DNA of 64,000 nucleotides, from contig NC_091275.1 of NCBI RefSeq assembly GCF_042100115.1, forward strand, positions 1,240,001 to 1,304,000. The letters run 5' to 3'. A program made the translations under genes and the position numbers. Below, piece by piece: positions 29,275-41,185 of the stretch. This DNA comes from Alternaria dauci. Taxonomy: Eukaryota; Ascomycota; Dothideomycetes; Pleosporales; Pleosporaceae. Below the pieces are notes generated by a model that saw only the letters and a list, made by a program, of their open reading frames with translations, was not told where the DNA came from and searched no databases. How positions within the stretch are numbered: the stretch's first letter is position 1; each line of letters begins with the position of its first letter.

Positions 29275-32200
29275 ACGTGGACAGTTGGCTCGGGTGTATT
29301 GGCTGGCAAAATGGGATACGGATGGTCAACGGCGTGGTTTCTCGGACTTCTCGATTATTCTCTCTTCTGCACTTTCTTACGCATGGAAAGCGGCGATACC
29401 ATGGTGCAGATATAGTGGTGTGCCAACATGGCTTTGAGTGACCCCTCACGCCAATAAACATCATCTTCCAATCCCAGCCAATGCAGTGTCTTGCTCGTCT
29501 GTAGTGTTAGCCATTCATGTTATGACCGCCTATGACAAACGAACTCTTCCATCACAATCCGCAATCTGCTAAGATTTCTCTGGTCTTCCGCTGCCTCTTC
29601 GCTCTGTTGTCCTGTATATGAGCCATTGCATGAGAGTGTGTTTCTGTTTACTTCCTAGTTGTCAGCTTCCTAGCAGTCTTCCGCCATGACTACCAGCGGA
29701 TGCATGGCCACGTTACGCATGAGCTCACAGAACAGCAACGGGTTGCAGCTCTCTGCCTAAGCAGTTCGTATAGGTCTCTCTGAATCGCAAGGCTCATAGC
29801 GATTCAGAAAAGACAATACGTACCCATGTGATGTACCGTGAAGTCACTCAACCGGTTCTGCCCTGCTTTTCATTAGCACATCGTAGAGTGTAGGAGATAA
29901 CTCTGGGCTGGAATTTGGTGTTAACCAGAACAAATGTGATACTGCGAGCTTAGTGGAAACCCACACATGAATTGACAGCAAACATCGGGGTCGTTCGCCT
30001 CGACGATCTGTTGCTATCGCTTACCATGTCTACTTGATCGTAGAGTGCACTACTCCAGCGCAAATGGATACCCATACGGTTGCAAACCAGAGTCTTGTCC
30101 GACAGGCTGCGTTTGTATTGGTTGGCTACGCCCAGATGGTAGGATACATCATCCCTATGGCTCCCTACCGTTCGCTTGCCAGCACAGGTCATGTCCTCGT
30201 AATTTGTTCCGTTCCTCGATGAGTAATCTGGCTAGCATGGCTTATCCACCTCCTCCCGAGGCCGTGTGTTGGATATGGTCGGAATCTCGGATCGGTGGCC
30301 GCATTCGTACATTAGAGCATAGCCGGAAACTTTCCTGGAAATCGTCTTGATAAGAGACGTGCCTTGGAATCTTGGAAGGATGACACTGACTGATCTGAAG
30401 ACAAAGGTAAACTTTAGGGTTCCTGGGGGTTACATGAGCTACTGGGTTTAGGTCGTAGTAATGCTCTTGCGATTGGAGATAATGATTGTGAATGTCTCTA
30501 GTCCTCCATTTCACGCTCGAGTGCGCTTCTTTGTTTACTTGTCACAACCTTTGTGGGCTTGCAATGCGTGGTAAGGATGGGTTTTCTTCCTCTGTCGTTG
30601 TGCAAGTCGCAGTTCTTGTAGTATAGGATGACGTTATTGCATGCCTTGCGATGGGCCACAATGTGTTTCCCCGATTTCTCTAGTTCCAGCACGCTATTCG
30701 GCTTTATAGATACTTTACCTCTGTGCCTGCGAAGCGCCGCATAGCTCTGTCGCATGCTGAACAAGTGATTTGGCGCTCGTGTTTCCTGAGTCAGTATTAT
30801 TGTCTTGTTCAACATGCATTCTGCTTTCTTTGACACTTCATAGCTCTTCGTCTTCTCTCTCACGTTGCCGTCAGACCACTTCTCTGATGTGCGGTACTTC
30901 TCTTGATGAGAGCCTTCTTGCGTATGGAACATATGGGTTTCGGAAGTCGTGAGTGGCTCGTCGGTCATGAGTCATCGCCAAACCATGGTTGAGAGGAGCC
31001 GTCAGACCAGTGCTCTGAACAGAACTGTCCGCCCAGCAAACATTGTTGAGACTGTACCATATCGACGGGATTTAGGCGTCTCCCAAGGCAGCCCTTTCTT
31101 GATATTAGGACAATTGGGTTGCCGGAAATGTTTCTGAATTGGATGGGTAATACCGAGAGTATCGCATATTGTGAAGGGATCGTACGATCAAGTCTAGAGA
31201 GTGGCCGAGGGGGGAACGCAAGATAACACTTGAAGGAACCTAGCGTGGTAGGTAGTCCCGTATCGTCGAGCAATGCCGCATTGCACCGCGGTTGCCTTGG
31301 CCTTCCGCATAACCACCGAATACATGCTCTACTGCTTCCATGGATTTCCCCGTCCTTCAGGGAACGCTAGTTTGTTACGATCTCGCGGTTCTTTTCTCAT
31401 AGTTGTCAGGTGGCATAGTCTGAGCTAAAGCTTCATGGCACTTTCATATGGTTAATTGTCTTGTGCAGGACGACAGCACAACACGAACATCGGTTGGAAT
31501 CAAGGCCACGGTCGGTCGTGGGATAAAACAAACTGCTGTTGGCTCTCCAGTGTTACAACGATGTCTCCGTCATGGTAAGACGGCATTCATGACGAGTGTT
31601 GTTGGCCAAGTAACGCCACCACTCAAACCACCCGGGTGTCCAGGAAGCCGAATAGTTGAGTACAGCAACCCGGTATTGAGCTTTGTTGTGATCTTCAAAT
31701 CTACCCGCCCATGCTTGCAAGCAACGTCCGACGTGCCAACACACAGAACTGGAGGCGTATGAAAATCGTTCGGGCGAAAGGCTGATACACCTGGGTACGC
31801 AATAGTACGCTCTTCATTTCGTCTGATGTTACTCCATTTGTCCAGTATTTGCTCCGACTGACATGACAAGAAGAAAGTAGTTTGACTGGCATGAGTGTTG
31901 GAGTGGCATTGAGAAGTGTCAGAGAGACAGTGTGATGCACCGCACGTGACCGTACACGGCTCGGCGTAGCGTAAGGTTTAGTTCTGGAGTTTATTGGCTG
32001 CTATCGCCGCGTATCTGGGACCGTACTAAAATGACGTGAAGATGAAAGTCAACTCAGAGAGCGGGCCTGAGGTGTGTGTAGCCGAGCTGCGAAGGTTTCT
32101 TGGTTTCCTTTGGCTCGAAAATCAACAGCGACGGCAGCGAGATCCCGAGTCTAGGCGCATCTTTTTTGATGGCTGCAAGCGGGCGGAGTTGGCTGTTTGG

Positions 32201-33957
32201 GTTGATGCACATTGAGCGCGGAGCTGGCTGCACAGGGTGGCAATGAAACGTTGGGCTTCCAAGTTTTGTTGTGCGTCTAGTGGAGGTTAGTCGATACTGT
32301 CAACGAAGAGGGCATGACGCTGCCACGCGACACTGTCTGCGCAACTTCAGCCCACATCGCACGAGCCAACGCCGACCCACACAAGACACGTACCGCGTTG
32401 ACACCGAAGCTCGGTCTCCACCACCCGCAAAAAGCAACGATGGACCCTCGGACAATAGCACAAACGTAACCCAGCCGAGGTTTTCGGACATTAACGCGCC
32501 CTGCATCGACACGTCGAGGCCAACAACAGCTGCCGTGGGTCCAAAGGTCGTGACAGATCATTACACGTCATACTGTAACGTTGTCGGCTCGGTTGCAGTA
32601 GCGGAATAACAGCCAAAGTTAATTCGCCGCTGAGACGCCGTAGAGCTCGACACCATTGTCAACAGAACACCCTTTCGTCTGGGGTGGGGTTACATATCCA
32701 TGTCCCTAGAAAACCATCTCATGCAAGGGACTTCCGCAAAAGAAGATCTGCACTGGCGCAAGCTTGCGAGTAATGCCCTGCATACCACTTTTGGCGTCGT
32801 CGAGTCAGATGGCAACCCGGAAATGTCGAATCAGAGCAACTGTACTATGTACAATCCAAATACGATCGCATGGTGTGAAGATGTAATCGGTGCCGGTCGG
32901 CCATGAGCAGAGAGAGTTATGTATTGTCCAATATCGAGCCGCAGATCTGGAGAATGAAGGCGTTCCTCTAGCGCAAGAATTACGGGAGGCTCGACAATTT
33001 GACAACTGACAGCTGAAGAGAGGCTTTCGGAAGAACCTCCATCAGCCTGGAACGGCACCCCGAGATTGTCGTAGTCGTCGTATGTGAAGCACGGACAGCA
33101 GGAAATCTTGGGATGCACGGATTACAACTGCATCTGGCTAGACTGAAACCCCGGTGTCCTTCCAGCAAAGGGGCCAGGATGATGGCGGTCAAAAAAATCG
33201 GATATGAATGCCGACCACGAAATACATCACGATGCAGACCGCGGGAGTCTTTTTAGCTATGGCGGTCTGAAGATCTGCGCAGGGATCACCGGTCGATGTA
33301 AAGTATGCCGCGAGGTGCACAAAACAAAGTATACTTGCGGCGGATGCAGGGGTTGGTTATGCGCTGACCAGCCTCCTAACTTTGTCTCAACTGCGACGAC
33401 CGCGACAACATCGACGTGTTCGACGCTTCGACGATACTCGTAGATCCGTTATAGGTTTCAGCTTGTAGCGTTGTTGGCCGACAAATCATCGATATCATCT
33501 CGTATCCCTGTCTTAATACGCGACCCTATTTGAGGTCTCCAAGCCTCAAACTTCGATTCTTCGCAGCGGAAGGCACATCTCACGATCGCCGACATTTCAA
33601 GCGTGCCTTGCATTAGCCCATGCTATCGGCGCAATCGACATCCTTGCTGCCGGAACAGTAGCCTACCAGACTAGGTCAATCCTTCTGGTGCCCAAAGCAG
33701 ACGCCAGTGAGTCGTCTTAGCAGCAGCAGCCAGGCGACCGACTAGTACCAAACTACTCAGAGACAAGGAACCTATCGAACGTGTCAGGTCTTGCTGGGTT
33801 CTCCGGTATGTTTACCTTCCAGAACTCTTCTCTCCGTCATCGATCTGCGTCTTCTTCCCCAATACGCCCCTCGTTGCCGCTCCCTGTATATCAAACTTCC
33901 GCACTTGTCGCTATTGTTTCTCGACATCCTGGGACGTTGTAGCCTTCCACGATTCCA
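29275..33957. other. 4.7 kb with no convincing gene
   Basis: Many overlapping ORFs of 60-156 codons lie on both strands, without recognisable domains, consistent codon use or splice structure. Base composition is normal and there is no saturated RIP. The first part should hold the eL21 3' UTR and the last part the promoter and 5' leader of the RGS-LOV gene. A short ORF with four closely spaced cysteines is listed separately at 33204. Confidence 0.5.
33204..33443 (+). pseudogene. Short ORF with a Cys motif, possible transposase relic
   Basis: This 79-codon ORF contains C-x2-C-x9-C-x2-C-x4-C (CKVCREVHKTKYTCGGCRGW, then LC). This resembles the C-terminal zinc motif of piggyBac-type transposases, but nothing upstream looks like a DDE catalytic domain. 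It could be a small relic, a small unknown gene, or chance. Confidence 0.2.
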
Positions 33958-36673
33958 ATGGCCATGTTTAAGAACAAGATGCGATCAGCACACGGAGTGT
34001 TCTCTTCCAAAAAGTCTTCTGACGTTACTAGGAAGTCGAACATCACTATCAATCCGGCCGAAATGGGGAGCTCAACCGAGTTGGCCCCAGCGTATGTCGA
34101 TAGCGTCATGGCTCCCGATACGGACGCCATCCCCAATGTCAACGGAAGTGGCTGTGCGTTTAATGAACCGCTGGTCCTCGACTTTGCGACCATGCAAGAT
34201 GCGTCTGATTCAATCACAAGGAGTGCCCCTCTTTCACCCGTAACTAGGCCGTTTAATCCTGATCGATATGAAAGTTGGTTTTCGCATGACGATTTCTCTG
34301 CTCCCGCACCCCAGATAGACTTTACAAGAAAGGATATCCATATTCCATTCCGGACCAGGTACTATTTCAACTACCCTCCAGACAACTGGTTTCGATTGCT
34401 CATTCTCAAACAGTTCCAGTACTCCTCGGGCTAACCAAAAGCGTATATCGTTGCAAAGACGAATGAGCACAGAGCCATCGTCTCCTAACAACGGACGTTC
34501 TACACCGACACCAGATATGCAACAGTCTCGTCCTCGAAGCATGTCACGCACGTCCAGTGCAGCGCCGCAAAATGCACAGTCATCACGAATAACTATCAAC
34601 GAACCCATGACGATACGAAGCTCAGCCGATTCTGTGATATCGTATGAGTCTGCTGCGCCATCCATTGCAACCCAACAACTTGCGCCGTTGCAGCAAAAAG
34701 GCGGAGTGATAGACGAAGGCGATCGACTTTCACCATTACTAGAAGATGACCCCCATTCATTCGACCTCATCAGCGCCCCCGTCGAGGACGCGCGATCCCA
34801 ATATTCGCTCGAGACCAGATCCGAGCAACTCTTCTCGAGAGAACATTTACAGGCCATCTTCGCCGACACTGCATCACTACTTCGATTCACGTCGTTTCTG
34901 AGCGTGGCCCGACCCAATTCACTTCCTACTTTGATCTACTACCTGGATGCGCTGAAAGCGCTAAGGGCTATCAGCTATGCCAACGCCGTTGCTGAAGCGC
35001 TGGAACCCATCCCTGGCTTGGACTTCACCGAGACTCCAGCACGAAATACAATGAACGCAGTCCTGGAGGAAAAAGCCAATCGGGCCTTTGACGTCCTAGT
35101 CCGTGACGATCTTCCGGCGTTTATTACGCACGTCTTCACCCAAGTCGTCAGTGTGAGCATTGCGAAGCGCGTCACGGGGAATTTACCTCCGATGCTGCGC
35201 GAGGCTAGCGAGGGTCTGGCCGAAGTTTTCTGCCTGACAGATCCGTCCAGGACCGATAATCCGATCATATTTGCGTCCGAGGGTTAGTGGATCTCTCGCA
35301 TGGAGGATGTACAGCTGCTAATCTAATACTAGAGTTCCATCGTACGACACAGTATGGCGTTGGGTACGCGATTGGACGCAACTGCCGTTTTCTTCAAGGT
35401 CCAAAGACGAATCGGAGCAGTATAGAGCGATTCGGGATAGCTGCTCGAGAAGGAAAAGAGCACAGTGAAGTATTCTTGAACTAGTAAGTAACTCATACGG
35501 CCTCGTGTGTATATGTTTAGTACACAGTTGACCACAAAACAGTCGCCGTGATGGGTCACCATTCATGAATCTGTTGATGGTTGCACCTCTACTCGACTCA
35601 CGAGGAAATCTTCGCTATTTCATTGGCGCGCAAATTGACATATCCGGTCTCGTCAAGGACAGTACCGATCTTGACGCCTTTCGGCGCATGCTTGACGAGG
35701 AAGAAGACCACAAAGAAAAGGAGCCACCGAAAGACGAGTTCCAAGCACTTAGTGAAATGTTCAACAACACGGAGCTGGACACGGTGCGGAAGTATGGCGG
35801 CAGCATGCACAGGGAACATCTAGTAGAACAGGATGAGGCGAATATGCAGCACAAGCCCAGACTGCTTATCCAGGATCAGTCGACTTATGATGTTGACAGG
35901 GCTGAGAAGCCAGCACCCAAGCCAGACGGTAGGCTGTCTGGTCCATACAAACATGTGGGTGGCCGTCCTTGGACGGGTCACGATGCAAGACTGACATGTA
36001 CTAGTACCTTATTGTGCGCCCAGCGCCGTCCCTGCGCATTCTCTTCACGTCGCCATCTCTTCGTGTCCCAGGCATACTCCAGTCACGCTTCCTCGATCGC
36101 ATCGGTGGGAGCAATCGCGTTCGAGAGTCTCTCAGCGACGCGCTTTCAGACGGGTCGCGCGGTGTTACGGCGAAGATTCGCTGGCTATCGCACGCCGTGT
36201 CAGAGCTCGAAGACCACTGCGAAGAGGGCCGACCACGGTGGATACACTGCACTCCTTTGCTCGGCCAGAATGGATCGGTGGGCGTATGGATGGTTGTCCT
36301 CGTTGACGAGAAAGAGCACATGGCGCCGCATCGTAGATTCCGCCAGGCGCCGCCAATCCCCAACGACATCCGCGGCAACAACCTAGCACAAACGTGGCGA
36401 CCACCGCAAACTCCGCGATACGACGACTTTGGCAACGATGCCAGTTCGTATTCCCAATCTTCACGTGGAGCGTCTCCTTACACGAACGGTCATACGAACG
36501 GTAATGGGGTTACCCGGCACCTCGATGCCTTGCGCAACCCATCAAGTCCGCACCGGGCGCAAAGCCCACTGAGTTACGACCGGCGCGGACTGCGGTCGGC
36601 TGGTTCGTCGGTCAAGGATTTTGTCAATGGTCCCCAGGCCAGTGTTGACTCTTTCCGCATCTCACCTCGCTGA
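33958..36673 (+). CDS. RGS-LOV blue-light photoreceptor (BcLOV4-like)
   Basis: Five exons (33958-34358, 34414-35282, 35333-35483, 35543-35954, 36005-36673) encode about 833 residues. An N-terminal disordered region is followed by an RGS-like helical domain (about 270-395; SLLRFTSFLSV, YLDALKALRAI). A LOV domain (about 410-520) has the flavin signature GRNCRFLQG with the photoactive Cys near residue 441, and FIGAQIDIS containing the conserved Gln. The Ser/Pro-rich C-terminus is long. RGS-LOV proteins bind FMN and move to the plasma membrane in blue light. The last three introns (50, 59 and 50 bp) restore the LOV frame exactly; the first (55 bp) is less certain. The ATG chosen is the first in frame; an upstream leader exon is possible. 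Confidence 0.85.
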
Positions 36674-37184
36674 CTTTGGTTCAGGAAGAGGAAGAGGAAG
36701 AGATAGCGCTGGGAACGGCAACGCCCCTTCGTGTGCAGAAGAGAGACGGCGCAACGGGGATATACTAAAGCGGAGCAGGCTTCAGATTAAGAATACACAA
36801 AAAAAATGACGGATACATAGACTGGGTGGTTTAGCGGTTTTGCGCTGTTGTTGATTTGCACTATACCCATTCTGTAACAATATCTTGGACGTGGCACTCG
36901 TGTCAGCAACGATTTCCTATGTTGATAAGCCATAATACATCGAACGAAGCTTTAGCATGTCAGAATGAAACGACGGTGCTGGAGCGCGTCTGTCTGAGCA
37001 AGAAGCAAGGGCAAAGAGCAAACAGCAAGCAGCGAGTCTAAGCGAGACTTGCCCGCGGGGGTCCCGCCATGCATCATCCCTCCAAGACATTCGCACCCAC
37101 ATCCACACCACTACTACTACTACTACCACCACCACCGCCATCCCCGACGCGTCGCTGCGTGCCAGAACGGGCTAATACGGCAGA
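36674..37184. other. Intergenic region with a trinucleotide repeat
   Basis: This 511-bp interval runs between the photoreceptor stop and the NatB gene. It contains (CTA)n/(CAC)n trinucleotide repeats at about 37110-37139, within the probable 5' leader of the downstream gene. I see no ORF of note. Confidence 0.5.
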
Positions 37185-37839
37185 ATGGCGACGATTCGTC
37201 CCATGCGCCCTACCGACCTGCTCCGGATATCCGAATGCAACCTCGACCACCTCACCGAAACTTATAACATCGGCTTCTACCTCGAGTACCTGACAAAATG
37301 GCCCGAGCTATGTCAGATAATAGAGGGCATGCACGGCGAGATTGAGGGCTACAGTATGGTTCCCGAGACGCGATGCTTCTACATGTCATGTCTAGAGATG
37401 AGAGATCAACACTAACAAACCACCAGTCCTAGGCAAACTCGAATCCTCGCCCTTTGAGCCCCCACTGAAGCCCTACAAGCCCTCGACCACGGGCGTCCAC
37501 TACCCAAACTACCTCCCATACCACGGCCACATCACCGCCCTTACTGTCGCGCCCGGCGCCCGGCGCCTTGGCCACGCAACGGCATTGTCGTCTGCATTGG
37601 AGCGCTCGTCCGACGCAGCCAACGCATGGTTCGTCGACTTGTTTGTGCGCAGGAGCAATGAGATTGCCAAGGAGCTCTATCGCAAGATGGGATACAGCGT
37701 GTATAGAGTTGTCAAGGACTACTACAATGATGGCGAGGACGCGCTGGATATGCGGAAGAGCTGTAGTAGGGACAAGGAAGGCGAGTGCGTTAGAGTCGAT
37801 GGGGAGAAGTTCGAGGTCAGCGCTGAGGATGTATGGTGA
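37185..37839 (+). CDS. NAA20: NatB catalytic subunit, N-terminal acetyltransferase
   Basis: The protein acetylates the N-termini of proteins starting Met-Asp/Glu/Asn/Gln, working on ribosomes with the Naa25 auxiliary subunit. Two exons (37185-37353, 37427-37839) give 193 residues. The GNAT fold is shown by the N-terminal MATIRPMRPTDLLRISECNL, the segment HGHITALTVAPGARRLGHA containing the acetyl-CoA loop R-R-L-G-H-A, and FVDLFVRRSN and YRKMGYSVYR, all typical of Naa20. The 73-bp intron (GTATGG, CACTAAC branch site, CCAG) joins GY to ILGK, matching the family. The protein is slightly longer than the human one because of an insert after GKLE. Confidence 0.94.
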
Positions 37840-38212
37840 GGTCGTGGGTGGGTGTCATTATATTTTGAAAGGAACAAAGAGCGTTTGGGCCGGGAAAAGG
37901 AAGACAAGGACATGTTGTATACCCCGGTGTTGTAGAATACCATCACGGACGAGAGGTGCCGTATTGCTATTGCCTATTGGAGATTGGATAATGTAAGTGG
38001 TCTGGGTCTATCTTCCTTGCGACTGCTGACTGAAGAAAAGATCAAATTACCGGCGAACCCAATTCCTTTATACAGGACACAGCGCAGCATGATTCACGCA
38101 TCAATACACGTACTTTGGTGCCACCCAAGTCGAAGTTTTCCCGACGTGATCCGGGCCAGGGTCCAAAATCCATCCTTGTCAACATGCCTGCATCATACCT
38201 TTTCTCCACTCT
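37840..38212. other. Convergent 3' intergenic region
   Basis: This 373-bp interval lies between two convergent genes and should hold both 3' UTRs. I see no gene or repeat. Confidence 0.5.
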
Positions 38213-38902
38213 TCAGCCGGGAACAGCATGACACCTCAAACTCTTAATCTCAAACCCAAACTTCACATCCCTAATGATCTTGCAATCCCTAGCACTTCCC
38301 TCCTTTTGCTGCGGACTAGCACTTTCCGGACAGTCATCCCTGTCCCAAAACATGCATTCAAAGTAACGTTCCACAACCAGGGAGCGGATAGGCCACGGGA
38401 TTGCGGCATACGGGATACAACCATCGGTGTCAAATGACGTGCCTTTTCCGCGCATGCTCATTTCCGGAAAGATGAGGATGCGGAAGGGTGACTGCGTTTG
38501 CCGCGCTGCTAGCGGGTTGGCACTCGTCCTGCTGACAGAGGGGTCGTTGACCGTGGATGGAACCTGAGAGAAAACTGGCGGAGTCGGTAGCATGGTATCC
38601 GAAGTTGTGATTGACCAAATATAGGTAGTGGGGATCGGCTTGGAACTAACGAGCAACGGTTTCTGAGGGCTGCTCTTCGGGGCGCAGTGCGGCATGGGGT
38701 TATCGATGCAGGTCTCCTCGGTAAGACACTTGCTCATGACCTCGGTATTTCCGTCCTTGCACGTGAGGATTTCGAACACATCGCTGTTTGTCCCAGAGGG
38801 ATTCAGGCAATACAAACCTTCTTTGGTACACCCGGTCGGTACCGCGGCGAGGGTAAGGCCGAGCACACTAGAGAGAACGTAGAAGAAGCCCAGTTTCTTC
38901 AT
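38213..38902 (-). CDS. Small secreted protein with a Cys-rich N-terminal domain
   Basis: This single-exon gene encodes 229 residues. The first 20 (MKKLGFFYVLSSVLGLTLAA) form a clear signal peptide, so the protein should be secreted. Residues about 25-73 hold six cysteines (spacing roughly C-x6-C-x15-C-x10-C-x5-C-x7-C). A Pro/Ser/Thr-rich linker follows, then a C-terminal part with four or five further cysteines (DGCIP, ECMFWDRDDC, ARDC). I do not recognise the family. Size, secretion and cysteine content fit an effector-like or cell-wall-associated protein, but no function can be claimed. Confidence 0.8.
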   Translation of the reverse strand: MKKLGFFYVLSSVLGLTLAAVPTGCTKEGLYCLNPSGTNSDVFEILTCKDGNTEVMSKCLTEETCIDNPMPHCAPKSSPQKPLLVSSKPIPTTYIWSITTSDTMLPTPPVFSQVPSTVNDPSVSRTSANPLAARQTQSPFRILIFPEMSMRGKGTSFDTDGCIPYAAIPWPIRSLVVERYFECMFWDRDDCPESASPQQKEGSARDCKIIRDVKFGFEIKSLRCHAVPG

Positions 38903-39673
38903 CGCAGTCGTTGTTTCTCATCAAGCGGGTCGAGTGGTAGTCGCGAATAGGGAGATAAGAGTAGCGGGTGTGAGGCAGGCGAAAGGATTTATCCGTGTAG
39001 GACCTGATTGGCGAAATGAGTTGGGAAAAGTGTGTGACCGTGGGATGTTTTGGGGGTACAAACGGAGGATTGGCACGGCCCGTGTCGGTAAGTTAGGCGC
39101 TTGCAAACACCCCGTCTTATACTGATAGAAGTATGCAGTGGATGCTCTGTGTTGTACGGCTGGGATTTGCTGTATGACAATGGGTACTTGCTGTGATATC
39201 GTACTACCAACCAGACAATGATCATGAGAAGAAGAGTCAGCGCGATGAAAGCTTCAATACCATCTGAAGGTGACGAGAACGCGTTGCAGATCTGTGGTAT
39301 TACAGAGGATCAGCTTTCAGGTTTCTCACATAGCCCTCAGAAGATGCTTCATTGCTGCTATTAGATGTGTAGTACCCACTTTCGTTACCTGAAAAGCATA
39401 GGTAAATGCAATAGCAGCAGCTTCATCTATTTCTCTCACCTCAAATATACCTAGATGATGATGTGGTGTAGGTCGCTGCCTGAAATGTAGCGCTGTTGCT
39501 AGTACAGACTTCTCTCACCCTACATTCAGCCTTCAGTCTCTCTTTGTATAAGTATCTCGGTTCTTTCTGCATCTCCCCAAGGGTACACTCTCCATCATTT
39601 CCATCTTCGAGGCAATGGATACTCGTTGTTGTCATTGAACTAGCAATTGAAACGCCATCTACTGTCCAACAAC
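38903..39673. promoter_or_regulatory. Shared divergent upstream region
   Basis: This 771-bp interval lies between the minus-strand secreted protein gene and the plus-strand F-box-like gene. A pyrimidine-rich stretch around 39510-39580 precedes the latter. No further gene is visible. Confidence 0.45.
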
Positions 39674-41155
39674 ATGAGCAGACGACCGAAGCTCAAGAAA
39701 CCACCACTACCATTGCCACAATACATACCCCATCTAAGTGTCAACATGAACGCTAATTTCAGTTTTTCGCTGAGCGAGTGGCAAGCACCTATATCAATTC
39801 AACACCCATTCGTCGAGCAAATTCGAGAAGCCGTGTTGAAGTACCGGCTCCAATCTGCAAGTCATTTTGGCATATCAATCGAGGTATCTCAGGCTATGCA
39901 TGAGGATAATCCTGACCGCTTCGTCGACCTCGACAAGAGCTTTGTGCTCTTCGTCGGCTTCTACAGCTTCGGCATTGGTCCAGTCCTCGCTGCTTGTCGT
40001 CCGAAGATCAAGAAGGGGGTGAAAGTGTTTAGAGAAGAGGTGGAGGTCTATACGAATGGTGGATTCGTATCACTGGAATGGTTCCTCAGCATCGAATTTC
40101 CAAGACGTGATGAGCCAGTGGGTGACGCAGTCATGTTCCACTGGTGGAACAACAACGGCCAGACTTTCAACTGGATGCGACTGCCGACAGAGTTGAAAGA
40201 GCAGATCGTCCAGTTCTGTATGCACCGTTCTCCCCCATCATCACCAATCTCTAGAAGATCAAGAGGCAGAAAAGTCAGAGGCGCACCGGAGGTCACCGGG
40301 CAGTTCAACAAATGGACCTCTCTCTTCAGTGTCTCACACCAAGTCCGCGCCATTTGCCTGCGTTTGTGTTTTGTAGGAAGCAGCGACATGGCCTACAGTA
40401 ATGGAATTTGTATTGTGGCCAAGGACCTGTATAGCTTCAAGAGCTGTATCCGCCGATTGGGTAAGCACCGTCAGCTGATCAAGCCAAACGGTGTTCCAAA
40501 CGATGACAAGACCTGGGAGCTATCGGACCTGTACAAATCATTCCCAAGGATATACCCACATCTGAATCAATACGCCACCTTTTGTCATGGCATTCGCAAG
40601 ATGTATCTCGGATTCTCATTTTTGGATTCTCTTCACTTTTTCAAGGTCACTGCGGGATCTTTTTCACAGCACTGGGAGTCACATCGTCCGGACCATGAAG
40701 TCCTTGAGCGACTTCCGTACCTGAATGAGCTTTTCATCCGATTACCAGACGTCAAGGGCCTCTTAGAAGACAACCCTAGACAACCAGTTCGACTCTTTTA
40801 TGGTGAGCCATTCAACTGTCCTCGAGTGTTACATCGACTCATCTTTGAGAGAGCAGCCAAGGCGTTGGCTCCTTTCGACGTCAATATGTACGGATTCATT
40901 GATGATGAGGAGGAGATAAGATTCAACGAGCTCCTCGTATGTGCTAAAGAAGGTTTGAAGATAACTACCAAGGAACTTGAAGAGATATACAGGGATGACA
41001 TGGGAGGCGTAGAGCTAGAGGAGAGTGTCGAGCCCGGTATTGAAAAAGAGAATATGGTTATGGAGGAGCGAGAGATCATCTATGATGATTTCTGGCCACC
41101 CAAGTGTCGATGCGAGGTGCTATGCAGAAAGGTTGTGCATCCGAGTTCCATGTAA
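39674..41155 (+). CDS. F-box-like protein of unknown substrate
   Basis: This 493-residue single-exon protein starts at the first true ATG (the frame is open from a TTG at 39647). NWMRLPTELKEQIVQFC near residue 180 has the L-P-x-E-[LI] core of fungal F-box-like domains, which link substrates to SCF ubiquitin ligases through Skp1. The N-terminal 170 residues and the long C-terminal part show no repeat domain I recognise. The C-terminus is acidic and ends with a Cys-containing stretch (KCRCEVLCRK). Large families of such lineage-specific proteins occur in Dothideomycetes. The F-box assignment is tentative; the coding call is firm. Confidence 0.8.
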   Translation: MSRRPKLKKPPLPLPQYIPHLSVNMNANFSFSLSEWQAPISIQHPFVEQIREAVLKYRLQSASHFGISIEVSQAMHEDNPDRFVDLDKSFVLFVGFYSFGIGPVLAACRPKIKKGVKVFREEVEVYTNGGFVSLEWFLSIEFPRRDEPVGDAVMFHWWNNNGQTFNWMRLPTELKEQIVQFCMHRSPPSSPISRRSRGRKVRGAPEVTGQFNKWTSLFSVSHQVRAICLRLCFVGSSDMAYSNGICIVAKDLYSFKSCIRRLGKHRQLIKPNGVPNDDKTWELSDLYKSFPRIYPHLNQYATFCHGIRKMYLGFSFLDSLHFFKVTAGSFSQHWESHRPDHEVLERLPYLNELFIRLPDVKGLLEDNPRQPVRLFYGEPFNCPRVLHRLIFERAAKALAPFDVNMYGFIDDEEEIRFNELLVCAKEGLKITTKELEEIYRDDMGGVELEESVEPGIEKENMVMEEREIIYDDFWPPKCRCEVLCRKVVHPSSM

Positions 41156-41185
41156 CGTTTAGTGTCAAGATCAACTAAACACCTG

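Noticed and set aside
30498..30968. 156-codon minus-strand ORF between eL21 and the photoreceptor gene
   Set aside because: It has no domain, signal or supporting splice structure, and overlapping ORFs exist on the other strand. Composition is like the surrounding non-coding DNA.
34234..34917. 227-codon minus-strand ORF opposite the photoreceptor gene
   Set aside because: It is antisense to an exon with clear protein features, has no domain of its own, and resembles a codon-bias shadow. It lacks the cysteine pattern and leader seen for the retroelement antisense ORF.
35565..36386. Single 273-codon ORF read straight through an intron of the photoreceptor gene
   Set aside because: Past 35954 it enters an intron and the wrong frame. 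The spliced frame through 36005 gives the conserved protein.
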